From NCBI RefSeq assembly GCF_951805225.1, contig NZ_OX638201.1, positions 4,340,001 to 4,404,000 of the forward strand: DNA of 64,000 bases, written 5' to 3'. The position numbers and the translations under genes are program-made. Numbering within the stretch: the stretch's first letter is position 1; each line of letters opens with the position of its first letter. The stretch comes from an uncultured Flavobacterium sp. (GTDB taxonomy: Bacteria; Bacteroidota; Bacteroidia; Flavobacteriales; Flavobacteriaceae). The notes below the pieces were generated by a model. The model was given only the letters and a program-made list of their open reading frames with translations, searched no databases and was not told the origin of the DNA. This document shows positions 53,953-61,380 of this stretch, one piece after another.

Positions 53953-53960
53953 CAAAAATA
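53953..53960 (-). promoter_or_regulatory. Bacteroidota -7 box for bioD
   Basis: On the minus strand this reads TATTTTTG, followed after 4 bases by the outer end of element C. Transcription would start at or next to the element boundary. Confidence 0.5.
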
Positions 53961-53971
53961 CCAATAAACAA

Positions 53972-53996
53972 TAAACCCATCATTACGATGGGTTCT
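53972..53996 (-). terminator. Hairpin after the 54004-54618 gene
   Basis: AACCCATC / GATGGGTT stem with an ATTAC loop, directly downstream of the gene. Confidence 0.55.
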
Positions 53997-54003
53997 GTTT
54001 TTT

Positions 54004-54618
54004 CTATTCTTCTTTTAATTCGTCTATAACTTTCTTGATTTCTTTGGCAAACTTACCATAAAACTTATGTACCCACCATTCTAGAGAAATTGCCATAAAA
54101 AGCATAGTAAAAACTACAATCGAAAATAAGGCACCTAATTGAAAGTTTGTAAAATCATTTGACAGAAAACCCGGAGCGTCAGCAAACTTTAAATACAGAA
54201 AACCTATTAAATAAAGGATTAAAAAAGGCGTCAAAGCAAATCCAAAGGTTTTATAAAGCTCCATATTCAACCTTATATCAAAGTATGTTTCGTATAAATT
54301 GTCTTTTGTCTTTAAGGTTATTGAACTCAATCTTTTGTAAAAGAAATAGAATTTTGCCAAATAATAAATGCAAACTGCTACAAAAAGACTGAAAAGCAAG
54401 TAATACAAAGTTGTCATTTTTGGAGGAAAATCATAAAACGTTGGAATAAACCCGATGAAGATGATTGAAAAAACCTGATAAATAAATTCCTTTTTAAGAT
54501 TTTTTCTAATCTTATCTAATGGCGTATTCGCTTCTTGTATTTTTTCTAAATTGTTTGGAAGAACGACATTTTCAGTCTTTTCGTTGTTCCATGCGTTTTG
54601 TATATCGTTAAAATCCAT
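54004..54618 (-). CDS. Membrane protein of unknown function, probable partner of the ECF sigma factor
   Basis: 204 residues. A soluble N-terminus begins MDFNDIQNAWNNEK, followed by four hydrophobic segments: VFSIIFIGFIPTFYDF (about 50-66), YYLLFSLFVAVCIYYLAKFYF (72-92), FALTPFLILYLIGFLYL (125-142) and FSIVVFTMLFMAISLEWWV (165-183). The first codons overlap the end of the upstream sigma factor gene by 11 bases, so the two are translationally coupled. That position is the usual one for an anti-sigma factor, but I see no zinc-binding anti-sigma motif, so the role is inferred. Confidence 0.7.
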   Translation of the reverse strand: MDFNDIQNAWNNEKTENVVLPNNLEKIQEANTPLDKIRKNLKKEFIYQVFSIIFIGFIPTFYDFPPKMTTLYYLLFSLFVAVCIYYLAKFYFFYKRLSSITLKTKDNLYETYFDIRLNMELYKTFGFALTPFLILYLIGFLYLKFADAPGFLSNDFTNFQLGALFSIVVFTMLFMAISLEWWVHKFYGKFAKEIKKVIDELKEE

Positions 54619-55111
54619 ATCCTTGATTTTTAATAATTTCTTTTAATTTTTCTTTTGCTCTGTTTAATTTCACTCTGGCATTTCCTTCAGAAATTCCAAG
54701 ATTATCTCCTATTTCTTTGTGTGAGAAACCTTCGAGTTGATAAAAAATGATTGCTTTATCAATTTTTTCCAGTTTTTGAACAGCTTTATAAAAGTGATCA
54801 ATCTGACTTTCTTTTATATGTGAGTCACCTTCGTCGTCCTTAATGTTTTCTGAAGCGATTTCGTATTTATCCACCTTTCGTTTTTCTTTTCTAAGGAAAA
54901 CAATGGCAGTATTTACGGCAACGCGATACATCCAGGTCGAAAACTGACTTTCATTTCTAAAGGAATCATACGATTTCCAAAGTTGACAAACAATCTCCTG
55001 AAACAAATCTTGTTGATCATCATGATTATCCATATACATCTTAGAAACTTTGTACAAGATTCCTTTGTGCTTTTCGATCCTATTTAAAAATTCTTGCTCT
55101 CTTTCTTTCAA
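54608..55111 (-). CDS. RNA polymerase sigma factor, ECF (sigma-70 family)
   Basis: 167 residues. Region 2 (about 10-80) holds YMDNHDDQQDLFQEIVCQLW and FSTWMYRVAVNTAI; region 4 (about 110-160) holds the helix-turn-helix LEGFSHKEIGDNLGISEGNARVKLNRAKEKL, here quoted in pieces as GFSHKEIGDNLGISEGNARV. It recruits RNA polymerase to a regulon that is unknown. It overlaps the downstream membrane protein gene and follows a TraB/GumN-like gene by 7 bases, so all three may be one operon. Confidence 0.9.
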   Translation of the reverse strand: MKEREQEFLNRIEKHKGILYKVSKMYMDNHDDQQDLFQEIVCQLWKSYDSFRNESQFSTWMYRVAVNTAIVFLRKEKRKVDKYEIASENIKDDEGDSHIKESQIDHFYKAVQKLEKIDKAIIFYQLEGFSHKEIGDNLGISEGNARVKLNRAKEKLKEIIKNQGYGF

Positions 55112-55118
55112 AACAATA

Positions 55119-55982
55119 CTATTTCATTACTGGTTTTACTGTATATCCTGCTTTTTTCAATAAATTAATTAATCCTAAATCACCCGCCAAATGCGCAGAT
55201 CCAACTGCTACAAATAAGCTTTCTTTTTTCATCATTTCAGGTAAAGTTTTTACCCAATTTAAATTTCTTTCGTAAAGCATATGTTGTTTTGCTTTATCAT
55301 TCATTACATTTTCAGTAGTTGTAACTTTATATAAATCTTCTAAATTTTCCTGTTTGTAAGCTACCACCATTTCTTTGGTTAATTCCGTATCTGATTCCTC
55401 CAACATAGCAATCATTTCATTATCAGAATAAGCATCTTCTAAGGATTTAAACTGAGATTTCACCGTTTCTAATCCGGCAATTTCCTTATTTTTAGCCTTA
55501 GCTTTTTCGATAAAATCCATTTCATAGAATTTCAAATCATTACAGCCAAAAGTCTTCATCGAAATTAAACTCATCACCGTCACTAAACTAAAAGCATCTA
55601 CTTGCTGAATAGTCATTCCGGCTGATTTTTTCAGGATCGCATCTAATTTGGATATTTGTTCCGGACTTAGTTTTTTAGTTAAAGGTTCTTTCCCCATTGC
55701 CATTTGCTGCATATCGCTCATTTCTTTTGGATCATTAAAATTAATTTCCAAAACTAATTTCTCAGAGACATCAAATGCTTTTTTTGTTTTATCCGATAGA
55801 AAATAATCTCCTGAACAAATCATATGAATCGTTCCATACAAATAAGTTGGTTTTGACAATCCGTTTCCAGATACTTCCCACAAAAGTGAATTTTCAAGTT
55901 TTGGAGATTTTGTCTGCGCTTTTGCTGTTCCGCTAAAAATTAATGCAAATGCTACTATTGCTAATGTAAATATTTTTTTCAT
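55119..55982 (-). CDS. TraB/GumN family protein, exported
   Basis: 287 residues. Signal peptide MKKIFTLAIVAFALIFSGTA then KAQ. The family N-terminal motif is LYGTIHMICSGDYFL, after LLWEVSGNGLSKPTYLYG, and the C-terminal motif FVAVGSAHLAGDLGLINLLKKAGY. These belong to the TraB/GumN (Tiki-like) fold, related to metal-dependent membrane proteases in animals; the bacterial role is not established. It precedes the ECF sigma factor gene by 7 bases in the same direction, which hints at co-regulation. Confidence 0.88.
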   Translation of the reverse strand: MKKIFTLAIVAFALIFSGTAKAQTKSPKLENSLLWEVSGNGLSKPTYLYGTIHMICSGDYFLSDKTKKAFDVSEKLVLEINFNDPKEMSDMQQMAMGKEPLTKKLSPEQISKLDAILKKSAGMTIQQVDAFSLVTVMSLISMKTFGCNDLKFYEMDFIEKAKAKNKEIAGLETVKSQFKSLEDAYSDNEMIAMLEESDTELTKEMVVAYKQENLEDLYKVTTTENVMNDKAKQHMLYERNLNWVKTLPEMMKKESLFVAVGSAHLAGDLGLINLLKKAGYTVKPVMK

Positions 55983-56056
55983 TTTGTTGATTGATTAAGT
56001 GATTGATGATAATTTGATTGATTCTTTTGATTTTGTTTGATTGATGATTGACTAAC
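55983..56056. repeat. TTGATTGA-rich simple repeat
   Basis: TTGATTGATT-type words recur several times (TTGTTGATTGATTAAGTGAT, TTTGATTGATTC, TTTGATTGATGATTGAC) in the gap; related words occur at 56265-56295. Confidence 0.45.
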
Positions 56057-56251
56057 TTATGATTTACTATATTTTTTTCTCTGCCAAGAAGCTAATGAAG
56101 CAAAAAATAAACAGATTGCAATAAGCAGCAAATCTTTGTTTGGATGGCTTAGCACAAATTGATTCACTAATGCATATCCAAGTAATGCAGAAGCTACAGA
56201 GACAAATACATAATTGAATATTTTTTCGATAACTGAAGTTGATGTTTTCAT
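56057..56251 (-). CDS. Small two-helix membrane protein, copy 1 of a tandem pair
   Basis: 64 residues from the ATG at 56251; a longer open frame to 56344 would overlap the next gene and has a low-complexity N-rich extension, so I reject it. Two hydrophobic segments, YVFVSVASALLGYALVNQF and DLLLIAICLFFASLASW, are joined by a polar loop (VLSHPNK), with a basic end KKYSKS. It aligns end to end with the protein of 56307-56501, also 64 residues, so the two are paralogues. Family unknown. Confidence 0.7.
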   Translation of the reverse strand: MKTSTSVIEKIFNYVFVSVASALLGYALVNQFVLSHPNKDLLLIAICLFFASLASWQRKKYSKS

Positions 56252-56306
56252 AATAGTTTGGTTTTGATTGTTGTTATTATTGATTGATTTGATGATTAAA
56301 ACTCCT

Positions 56307-56501
56307 TTATTCTTTACTGTATTCTTGCTTTTCTGAAGATGCAAAAGCTGATATTAGCAAACAAATTATTACTACCATAATATCCGGTTTTGGCTTTCCG
56401 TAAAAAATGTGATTTATTAAAGAATAACTTACCTGAACGGCGGTTAAAAAAATTAAAAGATTATAAACGCCTCTTTTTGCTAAAGTTGATATATTTTTCA
56501 T
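56307..56501 (-). CDS. Small two-helix membrane protein, copy 2 of a tandem pair
   Basis: 64 residues. Hydrophobic segments YNLLIFLTAVQVSYSLINHIF and DIMVVIICLLISAFAS are split around a GKPKP loop, and the end EYSKE matches KYSKS of its neighbour. Both begin MK(T/N), have the second helix preceded by Asp, and are identical in length. It lies 55 bases upstream of copy 1. Nothing in the sequence gives a function; small membrane pairs can be toxins, regulators or stress proteins. Confidence 0.7.
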   Translation of the reverse strand: MKNISTLAKRGVYNLLIFLTAVQVSYSLINHIFYGKPKPDIMVVIICLLISAFASSEKQEYSKE

Positions 56502-56624
56502 AATTATTTTGGTTTATTTGATTACGGCTCGTAAGTAATCAAATAATCAAAACGTTACAAAAAAATTTAAACTTTTTTCAAAAAATGAGGAAATAAAGGC
56601 ATTGAGAGCAGTATTTTTTTTTTA

Positions 56625-57107
56625 ATAGCACACGGATTAAACTGATTTAACCGATTATCGCAGATTTTTTAGGTTTAGCTTTCTGTTATTGGTGTAAACT
56701 AATCTTTTAAAATCCGGAGTTTCACCAAAATTCAAAACTAATCCAACTTCAATTTCTGTAGATTTTAAATAATTCATTAATTGAGCAACATGCGAATTTA
56801 TAAGATGTTCACATGCTTTTAGCTCTACAATTATAGTATCTTCAACTAGCAAATCAGCATAAAAATCGCCCACTAATTGGTTTTTGTAAAATACCTTTAT
56901 CTGCTTCTGAGCTTCTACTTTATAACCTTGCGCTATCAATTCAAAATACATTGCATTTTGATATACTTTCTCAAGAAAACCATAACCAAGTTCATTGTAA
57001 ACGTCATAAAATATACCTAAGATAGGTTTAGAAATTTCTTTGTGCAGTAAATCAATCATAATAATCCGCGTAAACCCGTATAATCGGTTTTATCTGCGGG
57101 CTAAAAT
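56625..57107. mobile_element. Inverted-repeat element D carrying the GxxExxY gene
   Basis: Arms at 56625-56670 (TAGCACACGGATTAAACTG, ATTTAACCGATTATCGCAG) and 57063-57107, whose complement reads TAGCCCGCAGATAAAACCG then ATTATACGGGTTTACGCGG. The two arms align along about 41 bases. Between them lies only the GxxExxY gene, whose stop is inside the left arm and whose ATG is four bases inside the right arm. The outer right end holds the bioF stop codon. This is the only complete member of the family in the window; elements A, B and C have the same arms and no gene. Confidence 0.72.
56655..57059 (-). CDS. GxxExxY protein, PD-(D/E)xK-like
   Basis: 134 residues, the usual length for the family. The motif GxxExxY is G27-F-L-E30-K-V-Y33. 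Asp69 and E79-L-K81 (VEDTIIVELKA) have the spacing of a PD-(D/E)xK nuclease core; the helix HVAQLMNYLKSTEIEVGLVLNFG (in pieces) matches the C-terminal half of the family. No enzymatic role has been agreed for this family. The gene is enclosed by 40-base inverted repeats. Its last three codons and stop are within one repeat, and the ribosome binding region is in the other, so gene and repeats form a unit. Confidence 0.87.
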   Translation of the reverse strand: MIDLLHKEISKPILGIFYDVYNELGYGFLEKVYQNAMYFELIAQGYKVEAQKQIKVFYKNQLVGDFYADLLVEDTIIVELKACEHLINSHVAQLMNYLKSTEIEVGLVLNFGETPDFKRLVYTNNRKLNLKNLR

Positions 57108-58237
57108 ACGAAATTTCCTAATAATTCTAAGATCTGATTAATTTCCACTTCTGAATTATAACTGTGAATGCAAAAACGAAGGCGTTCTTGCCCTTCCGGA
57201 ACTGTAGGCGAAAGTATTGCCTTTACATCAAAACCTTTATCTTGTAGTTGTTGAGCCAAACGTTTTACATTTTCGTTACCCGGAATAATCGCAGATTGTA
57301 TGGCTGATTTACTTCGAACAAACATTGGCTTTAAACCTAATAAATTTTTCTGCTGATTGAAAAGTACAATATTTTGACGCAGTTTTTCGATTGTTTCGGC
57401 TTCTAAATCAAGTTGATAATATGCTGTTAAAATTGTAGAAACCGAATGTGGAGATAATCCTGTGGTATAAATAAAGCTTCGGGCGAAGTTTACCAGATAT
57501 TCTTTCAGTTCTGTGCTTCCTAAAACTGCAGCGCCATGACATCCCAAACCTTTTCCGAAAGTCATGATTCTTGCAAAAATTCTATTATGCAATTCTAAAT
57601 ATTGCATCAAACCTTCGCCTTTTTCTCCAAAAACCCCCAAAGTATGCGCTTCGTCAACTACAAGATAACAATTGTATTTTTCAGACAACGCAACAAGTTC
57701 TTCTAAATTTGGAGAATCTCCATCCATAGAAAAAACAGTTTCGGTAACAATATAAATGGTTGTGTCGGGAAATTTTACGATAAGGCGTTCCAAATCTTCA
57801 AAATCATTGTGATTGAATTTATATGATTTTGCGTTCGACATTACGATTCCGTCGCGAATAGAAGCATGACTTAATTCATCATACAAAATAACATCGTTTC
57901 GTTGCGGTAAAGCGCTAAAAAAACCAACATTGGCATCATAACCCGAATTAAAGATTAAAGCCGATTCAGCGTCATGAAATTGTGCGATAAAAGTTTCTGC
58001 AATTTGGTATAAGGAATGGTTTCCCGAAATTAATCTCGAACCGGTTGCACCATTTTGAATAATCTCATTTTCGATTAAATAATGATGTGCCTGTTTAAAT
58101 ATAGCTTCAGATTTTGAAAATCCAATATAATCGTTTGAAGAAAAATCGACAAGATTATTAAAACTTGGCAATTGTCTTAACGAATTATTTTGCTTTCGAT
58201 TTTCGAGCTTTTGAATCAGGTTTTCCGGTAATTTCAT
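57101..58237 (-). CDS. bioF: 8-amino-7-oxononanoate synthase (KAPA synthase)
   Basis: 378 residues. BioF condenses pimeloyl-ACP (or -CoA) with L-alanine, with PLP, to give KAPA. Key residues seen are the PLP lysine Lys229 in TFGKGLGCHGAAV, His124 in DELSHASIRDG, and Asp195-His198 in VVDEAHTLGVFG. NDYIGF and GATGSRLISGNH are alpha-oxoamine synthase marks. The fold is shared with glycine C-acetyltransferase, but the neighbouring bioDA supports BioF. A -7 box lies 5 bases before the ATG. Its stop codon TAG is at the border of element D. Confidence 0.9.
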   Translation of the reverse strand: MKLPENLIQKLENRKQNNSLRQLPSFNNLVDFSSNDYIGFSKSEAIFKQAHHYLIENEIIQNGATGSRLISGNHSLYQIAETFIAQFHDAESALIFNSGYDANVGFFSALPQRNDVILYDELSHASIRDGIVMSNAKSYKFNHNDFEDLERLIVKFPDTTIYIVTETVFSMDGDSPNLEELVALSEKYNCYLVVDEAHTLGVFGEKGEGLMQYLELHNRIFARIMTFGKGLGCHGAAVLGSTELKEYLVNFARSFIYTTGLSPHSVSTILTAYYQLDLEAETIEKLRQNIVLFNQQKNLLGLKPMFVRSKSAIQSAIIPGNENVKRLAQQLQDKGFDVKAILSPTVPEGQERLRFCIHSYNSEVEINQILELLGNFVF

Positions 58238-58242
58238 AAAAG

Positions 58243-58250
58243 CAAAGTTA
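58243..58250 (-). promoter_or_regulatory. Bacteroidota -7 box for bioF
   Basis: On the minus strand this reads TAACTTTG, ending 5 bases before the bioF ATG; the mRNA would be leaderless or nearly so. Confidence 0.45.
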
Positions 58251-58340
58251 GAAAAAAATAAAATGATGTAACATTAATTCACTAAACAGGAATATATCGT
58301 ACTGGGTTTTAATTAATCGAAATAAAATTCTTCTAGATAA

Positions 58341-58386
58341 AAAATTATCGTTTATAGATTTTTTATTATTGTTTATCGATAATTTT
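58341..58386 (+). promoter_or_regulatory. Two-site operator upstream of the DUF2975/XRE genes
   Basis: AAAATTATCG at 58341-58350 and CGATAATTTT at 58377-58386 are perfect inverted repeats. Inside, TATCGTTTATAGA (58346-58358) and TATTGTTTATCGA (58367-58379) are direct repeats differing at two positions, 21 bases apart, or two helical turns. This suits a dimeric XRE repressor, probably the one encoded at 59260. Confidence 0.55.
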
Positions 58387-58388
58387 AA

Positions 58389-58396
58389 TATATTTA
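58389..58396 (+). promoter_or_regulatory. Promoter of the DUF2975/XRE operon
   Basis: TATATTTA resembles TAnnTTTG; TTG at 58369-58371 is 17 bases upstream and falls inside the second operator site. Confidence 0.4.
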
Positions 58397-58420
58397 CATC
58401 CAATAAAAATCTAAAAAGCC

Positions 58421-59257
58421 ATGAAAAACAACAACAAATTAGTAACGGTACTTTATATTATATCGCGATTAAGTTTTCGCACCTTTCAGCTTGTTCTATT
58501 ATTTGCCATAATTTTTGAATTTATTCCAAATGGAAGTTTAGGAGGATTCAATTCTATTAGTCATCATTCAAAAGGATATTTAGTAAAAACCCAAATTCAG
58601 TTAAGTATTCCAGACACCTTAATTTTATTTAACAATAAAGAAGCAAGAACAAGCGGAACATCTGCAAAAAGAACGGATAAGGAATCGAATGCGGATTTTA
58701 ATAAAATAAAAAATGATAAAAAAATAAACAAAACCTACCAAGTCAATAATTATGATGTTTATAATTATAGTGATAAAGATTTTTATGCTAAAAAGAAATT
58801 TGACAATATAGAACCACAGGGTGACAGTTCAGGTTTTAATGTTCTAATTAATCCCAAAAATTACTTTTTTAAAGCTGCTATATTAGTAAAAAATTATCTT
58901 CCATTACTTTTAGCATTATTTGTCAGCTATCATCTTATGCGATTGTTCAAACAGTTAAGAACTAATTTTGCATTTGATCAATTACTAAACAACAGAATCC
59001 GAATTATAGGATATTCGTTTATATCATTTCAAATTATAAACATGATAATTAGTATTATAACGACGCAATATTTATCAACTATAAACTATTATCACTATAT
59101 TCCAAAAGTTGAAAATTCAAACTTTCAATTCATGAAGCTAAATACTTATGTTGAATATAACTGGCAAACACTCTTTATGGGATTATGTCTAGTCGTTTTA
59201 GCAAAATTATTGAGCTATGGATATGATCTTCAAAATGAAAATGACTTAACAATATAA
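58421..59257 (+). CDS. DUF2975-type membrane protein
   Basis: 278 residues with four hydrophobic segments: LSFRTFQLVLLFAIIFEFI (about 15-35), LVKNYLPLLLALFVSYHL (150-170), IIGYSFISFQIINMIISIIT (in two runs, 195-215) and LFMGLCLVVLAKLLSYGYDL (250-270). The large loop between helices 1 and 2 is polar and faces the outside. The layout and the following small XRE gene are typical of DUF2975 proteins, which usually pair with such a regulator; the function of the pair is not known. Spacing to the next gene is 2 bases. Confidence 0.82.
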   Translation: MKNNNKLVTVLYIISRLSFRTFQLVLLFAIIFEFIPNGSLGGFNSISHHSKGYLVKTQIQLSIPDTLILFNNKEARTSGTSAKRTDKESNADFNKIKNDKKINKTYQVNNYDVYNYSDKDFYAKKKFDNIEPQGDSSGFNVLINPKNYFFKAAILVKNYLPLLLALFVSYHLMRLFKQLRTNFAFDQLLNNRIRIIGYSFISFQIINMIISIITTQYLSTINYYHYIPKVENSNFQFMKLNTYVEYNWQTLFMGLCLVVLAKLLSYGYDLQNENDLTI

Positions 59258-59259
59258 TT

Positions 59260-59469
59260 ATGCCAATCATTGTGAATCTTGATGTAATGCTTGCGAAAAG
59301 AAAAATGCGTTCAAACGAACTAGCAGAACGAATTGGCATTACTACAGCGAATCTTTCTGTCCTGAAAACAGGAAGAGCAAAGGCTATTCGGTTTTCTACT
59401 CTAGAACTTATTTGTGAAGTTCTTGAATGTCAACCCGGAGATATTATGGAGTTTGTTAAGGATGAATAA
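59260..59469 (+). CDS. XRE-family (Cro/C1, YozG-like) transcriptional regulator
   Basis: 69 residues made almost wholly of one helix-turn-helix: LDVMLAKRKMRSNELAERIG, ITTANLSVLKTGRAKAIRF, TLELICEVLECQPGDIMEF. It starts 2 bases after the DUF2975 gene, so the two are one operon. The pair of direct repeats at 58346-58379 is a fitting binding site, so the operon may be self-controlled. The effector is unknown. Confidence 0.9.
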   Translation: MPIIVNLDVMLAKRKMRSNELAERIGITTANLSVLKTGRAKAIRFSTLELICEVLECQPGDIMEFVKDE

Positions 59470-59551
59470 TTTTTTCATTGAACAGGATTGTTTTCATCTT
59501 ACATCAAACGGTATAGCATCAACAAAATATATAAATTGAAAATAGTATAAA

Positions 59552-59590
59552 CAAAAAAGCCATTCGTCGCAACGAATGGCTTTTATATTT
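59552..59590. terminator. Bidirectional hairpin terminator
   Basis: AAAAAAGCCATTCGT / ACGAATGGCTTTT stem with a CGCA loop, between the XRE gene and the convergent small peptide gene. Confidence 0.8.
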
Positions 59591-59634
59591 ATTTTGAAAT
59601 GAACACTTTATTCCTGTTTAATAAACAGTATAAA

Positions 59635-59889
59635 TTATGGATAAATACTATATGTTACTGAATTACTTGTAGTACTTTTAATCATATACTGAGTTGTAGG
59701 TGGATACCCACGACTAACAATATCGCGCTCTACAGCTGTAAGCGCTGACTCACAACAAATTCCCAACCAAGACGCTGTATAAGTTGGGCCATATACAACA
59801 TTTACAACTTTGGGATTGTCAATTTTAGCTAGCGACATTGTCCCAAAACCTAATGTCATTACCAGCATTACTAAAAAAACTTTTTTCAT
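59635..59889 (-). CDS. Small secreted peptide of unknown function
   Basis: 84 residues from the ATG at 59889 (MKKVFLVMLVMTLGFGTMSLA, a signal peptide); an upstream in-frame ATG at 59952 lacks sense as a start. The mature part of about 60 residues has an adjacent Cys pair in SWLGICCESALTAVERD, then SRGYPPTTQYMIKSTTSNSV. I do not recognise the family. It is a stand-alone minus-strand gene, with a terminator shared with the XRE gene. Confidence 0.65.
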   Translation of the reverse strand: MKKVFLVMLVMTLGFGTMSLAKIDNPKVVNVVYGPTYTASWLGICCESALTAVERDIVSRGYPPTTQYMIKSTTSNSVTYSIYP

Positions 59890-60202
59890 AATAATATTTT
59901 TAAGTGTTAATATACTTACAAATATATCATGTATTAAGCAAAAAATTTGCATATTTTTTGCGTGTTTTTTGCATATTTTGTTAATTTTCTGACATTATAT
60001 ACAATTAGAGATATATCTTCTTCAAACATGGACTATAAAAAAAACCGACATTGATACCTAACTTTTCATCTTTATTCTAAAATTCCCCGACATTACCTCG
60101 TTTCAGAGCGAATATTATTGTTAATTAAAGCCTTAATATCTCTAATTTTCAAATTATAAACTGATTCTTACTAATTTGTATATTGCATTAAAAAAGAGAA
60201 AA

Positions 60203-61009
60203 ATGAAAATTATTTGTAAAAACTGCGAAACACCTAATTATCCAGATTTCAATTATTGTCCTGAATGCAGCCAAAAAGTTAATTTGCATCGTATAAGTCC
60301 GCACGAGGTTTTTCATGAAGCTGTTCATTATTTCACACATGCTGACAAAGGTATTTTTCAACTTATTAGGGACTTAGCCTTAAAAAGTGGACTTGTAGCC
60401 AGAGAATATATCAATGGCAAAAGAAAAAAGTACTTTGCTCCGCTTAATTTTTTCTTATTGGTTGCTGCTATTTTTGTTTTCATTTCTAATATCCCAAAAG
60501 AAACACCTCCTGTTGATATTCAAAAAGAAAATCAGGAACTCAGCGCTATTTCAGATCCTATCCAAAAAGAAAAGATCATACATCTTTATGAACGAAAAGA
60601 AAAAATGCTTCATTTCATGAGAAAGTATTCAAATCTAATGGCGATGATGGCATTACCGCTTACTGCATTTTTCTTTTGGTTGTTTTATAAAAAAGAAAAC
60701 TACAACTATACAGAACATTTAGTCGCAGGAATGTACATGTTAGGCTTTTGTATATTGGTCAATACACTTTTAATTTTGCCTATTTCTTTATTATTCCATC
60801 TCTCAGGTAATTATCAGGCATTGTTTTTTCTACTATTTCAACTCTTTTATTTCACGCTCTTTTATTACAAGTTTATAAATAAAAGCGCTAAACTTCAATT
60901 TGCAAAAGCTTTTGGAATAAGTGCTTTCGGGATTATCGCTTGGGCAATTATCTCCGGATTAACTGTGAATGCATATGTTTCCAGCGGCTTTTGGGGAATT
61001 GTACAATAA
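60203..61009 (+). CDS. DUF3667-type membrane protein with N-terminal zinc ribbon
   Basis: 268 residues from the ATG at 60203; nine upstream codons are also open but less likely. A zinc-ribbon (ICKNCETPNYPDFNYCPECS, about 4-23) and a conserved HEVFHEAVHYFTHADKG region are typical of DUF3667. Four or five hydrophobic segments follow: PLNFFLLVAAIFVFI, ALPLTAFFFWLFY, GFCILVNTLLILPISLLF, LFFLLFQLFYFTLFYY and FGISAFGIIAWAIISG. Function unknown. It is convergent with atpC, with a hairpin terminator between. Confidence 0.85.
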   Translation: MKIICKNCETPNYPDFNYCPECSQKVNLHRISPHEVFHEAVHYFTHADKGIFQLIRDLALKSGLVAREYINGKRKKYFAPLNFFLLVAAIFVFISNIPKETPPVDIQKENQELSAISDPIQKEKIIHLYERKEKMLHFMRKYSNLMAMMALPLTAFFFWLFYKKENYNYTEHLVAGMYMLGFCILVNTLLILPISLLFHLSGNYQALFFLLFQLFYFTLFYYKFINKSAKLQFAKAFGISAFGIIAWAIISGLTVNAYVSSGFWGIVQ

Positions 61010-61043
61010 TACAAAATCGCACAATCAAAAATAAACACAAACA

Positions 61044-61076
61044 AAAAAGCCATTCGTTATCCGAATGGCTTTTTTA
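61044..61076. terminator. Bidirectional hairpin terminator between the DUF3667 gene and atpC
   Basis: AAAAAAGCCATTCG / CGAATGGCTTTTTT stem with a TTATC loop; the sequence is nearly that of 59552-59590. Confidence 0.85.
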
Positions 61077-61095
61077 TATTTATTCTAAAATTGTT

Positions 61096-61377
61096 TTAGT
61101 CAACTAATACAATAATTTTATTGTCTTTCATCTCGATAGTACCTGACGTAATCTCTAATGTATAGGTTTGGTCATTTACTTTCGTGAATTTACTCGCTAC
61201 CTCTTTAGGAAAATTGAAACTTGGCGCTGCAATTTTAATAGTTCCTTTTTCTAAAATAGAAACGATAGGCGCGTGGTGATTCAATATTTGAAAGCTTCCA
61301 TCAACTCCAGGCAATGTAACAGCTGTTACTTCTCCTGAAAATAATTTTGCCTCTGGTGATACTATTTCTAAAATCAT
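61096..61377 (-). CDS. atpC: ATP synthase F1 subunit epsilon, short form
   Basis: 93 residues: only the N-terminal beta-sandwich (MILEIVSPEAKLFSGEV, VTLPGVDGSFQILNHHAP). The C-terminal helical hairpin that inhibits the enzyme in many bacteria is absent, as is common in Bacteroidota. It caps the central stalk, contacting gamma and the c-ring. It follows atpD by about 80 bases; that gap is an unusual AT-rich inverted repeat. The other ATP synthase genes are not in the window. Confidence 0.93.
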   Translation of the reverse strand: MILEIVSPEAKLFSGEVTAVTLPGVDGSFQILNHHAPIVSILEKGTIKIAAPSFNFPKEVASKFTKVNDQTYTLEITSGTIEMKDNKIIVLVD

Positions 61378-61380
61378 CTT

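Noticed and set aside
56252..56344. 31-codon N-terminal extension of the 56057 small membrane protein
   Set aside because: It is Asn-rich, overlaps the upstream gene, and destroys the end-to-end match between the two 64-residue paralogues.
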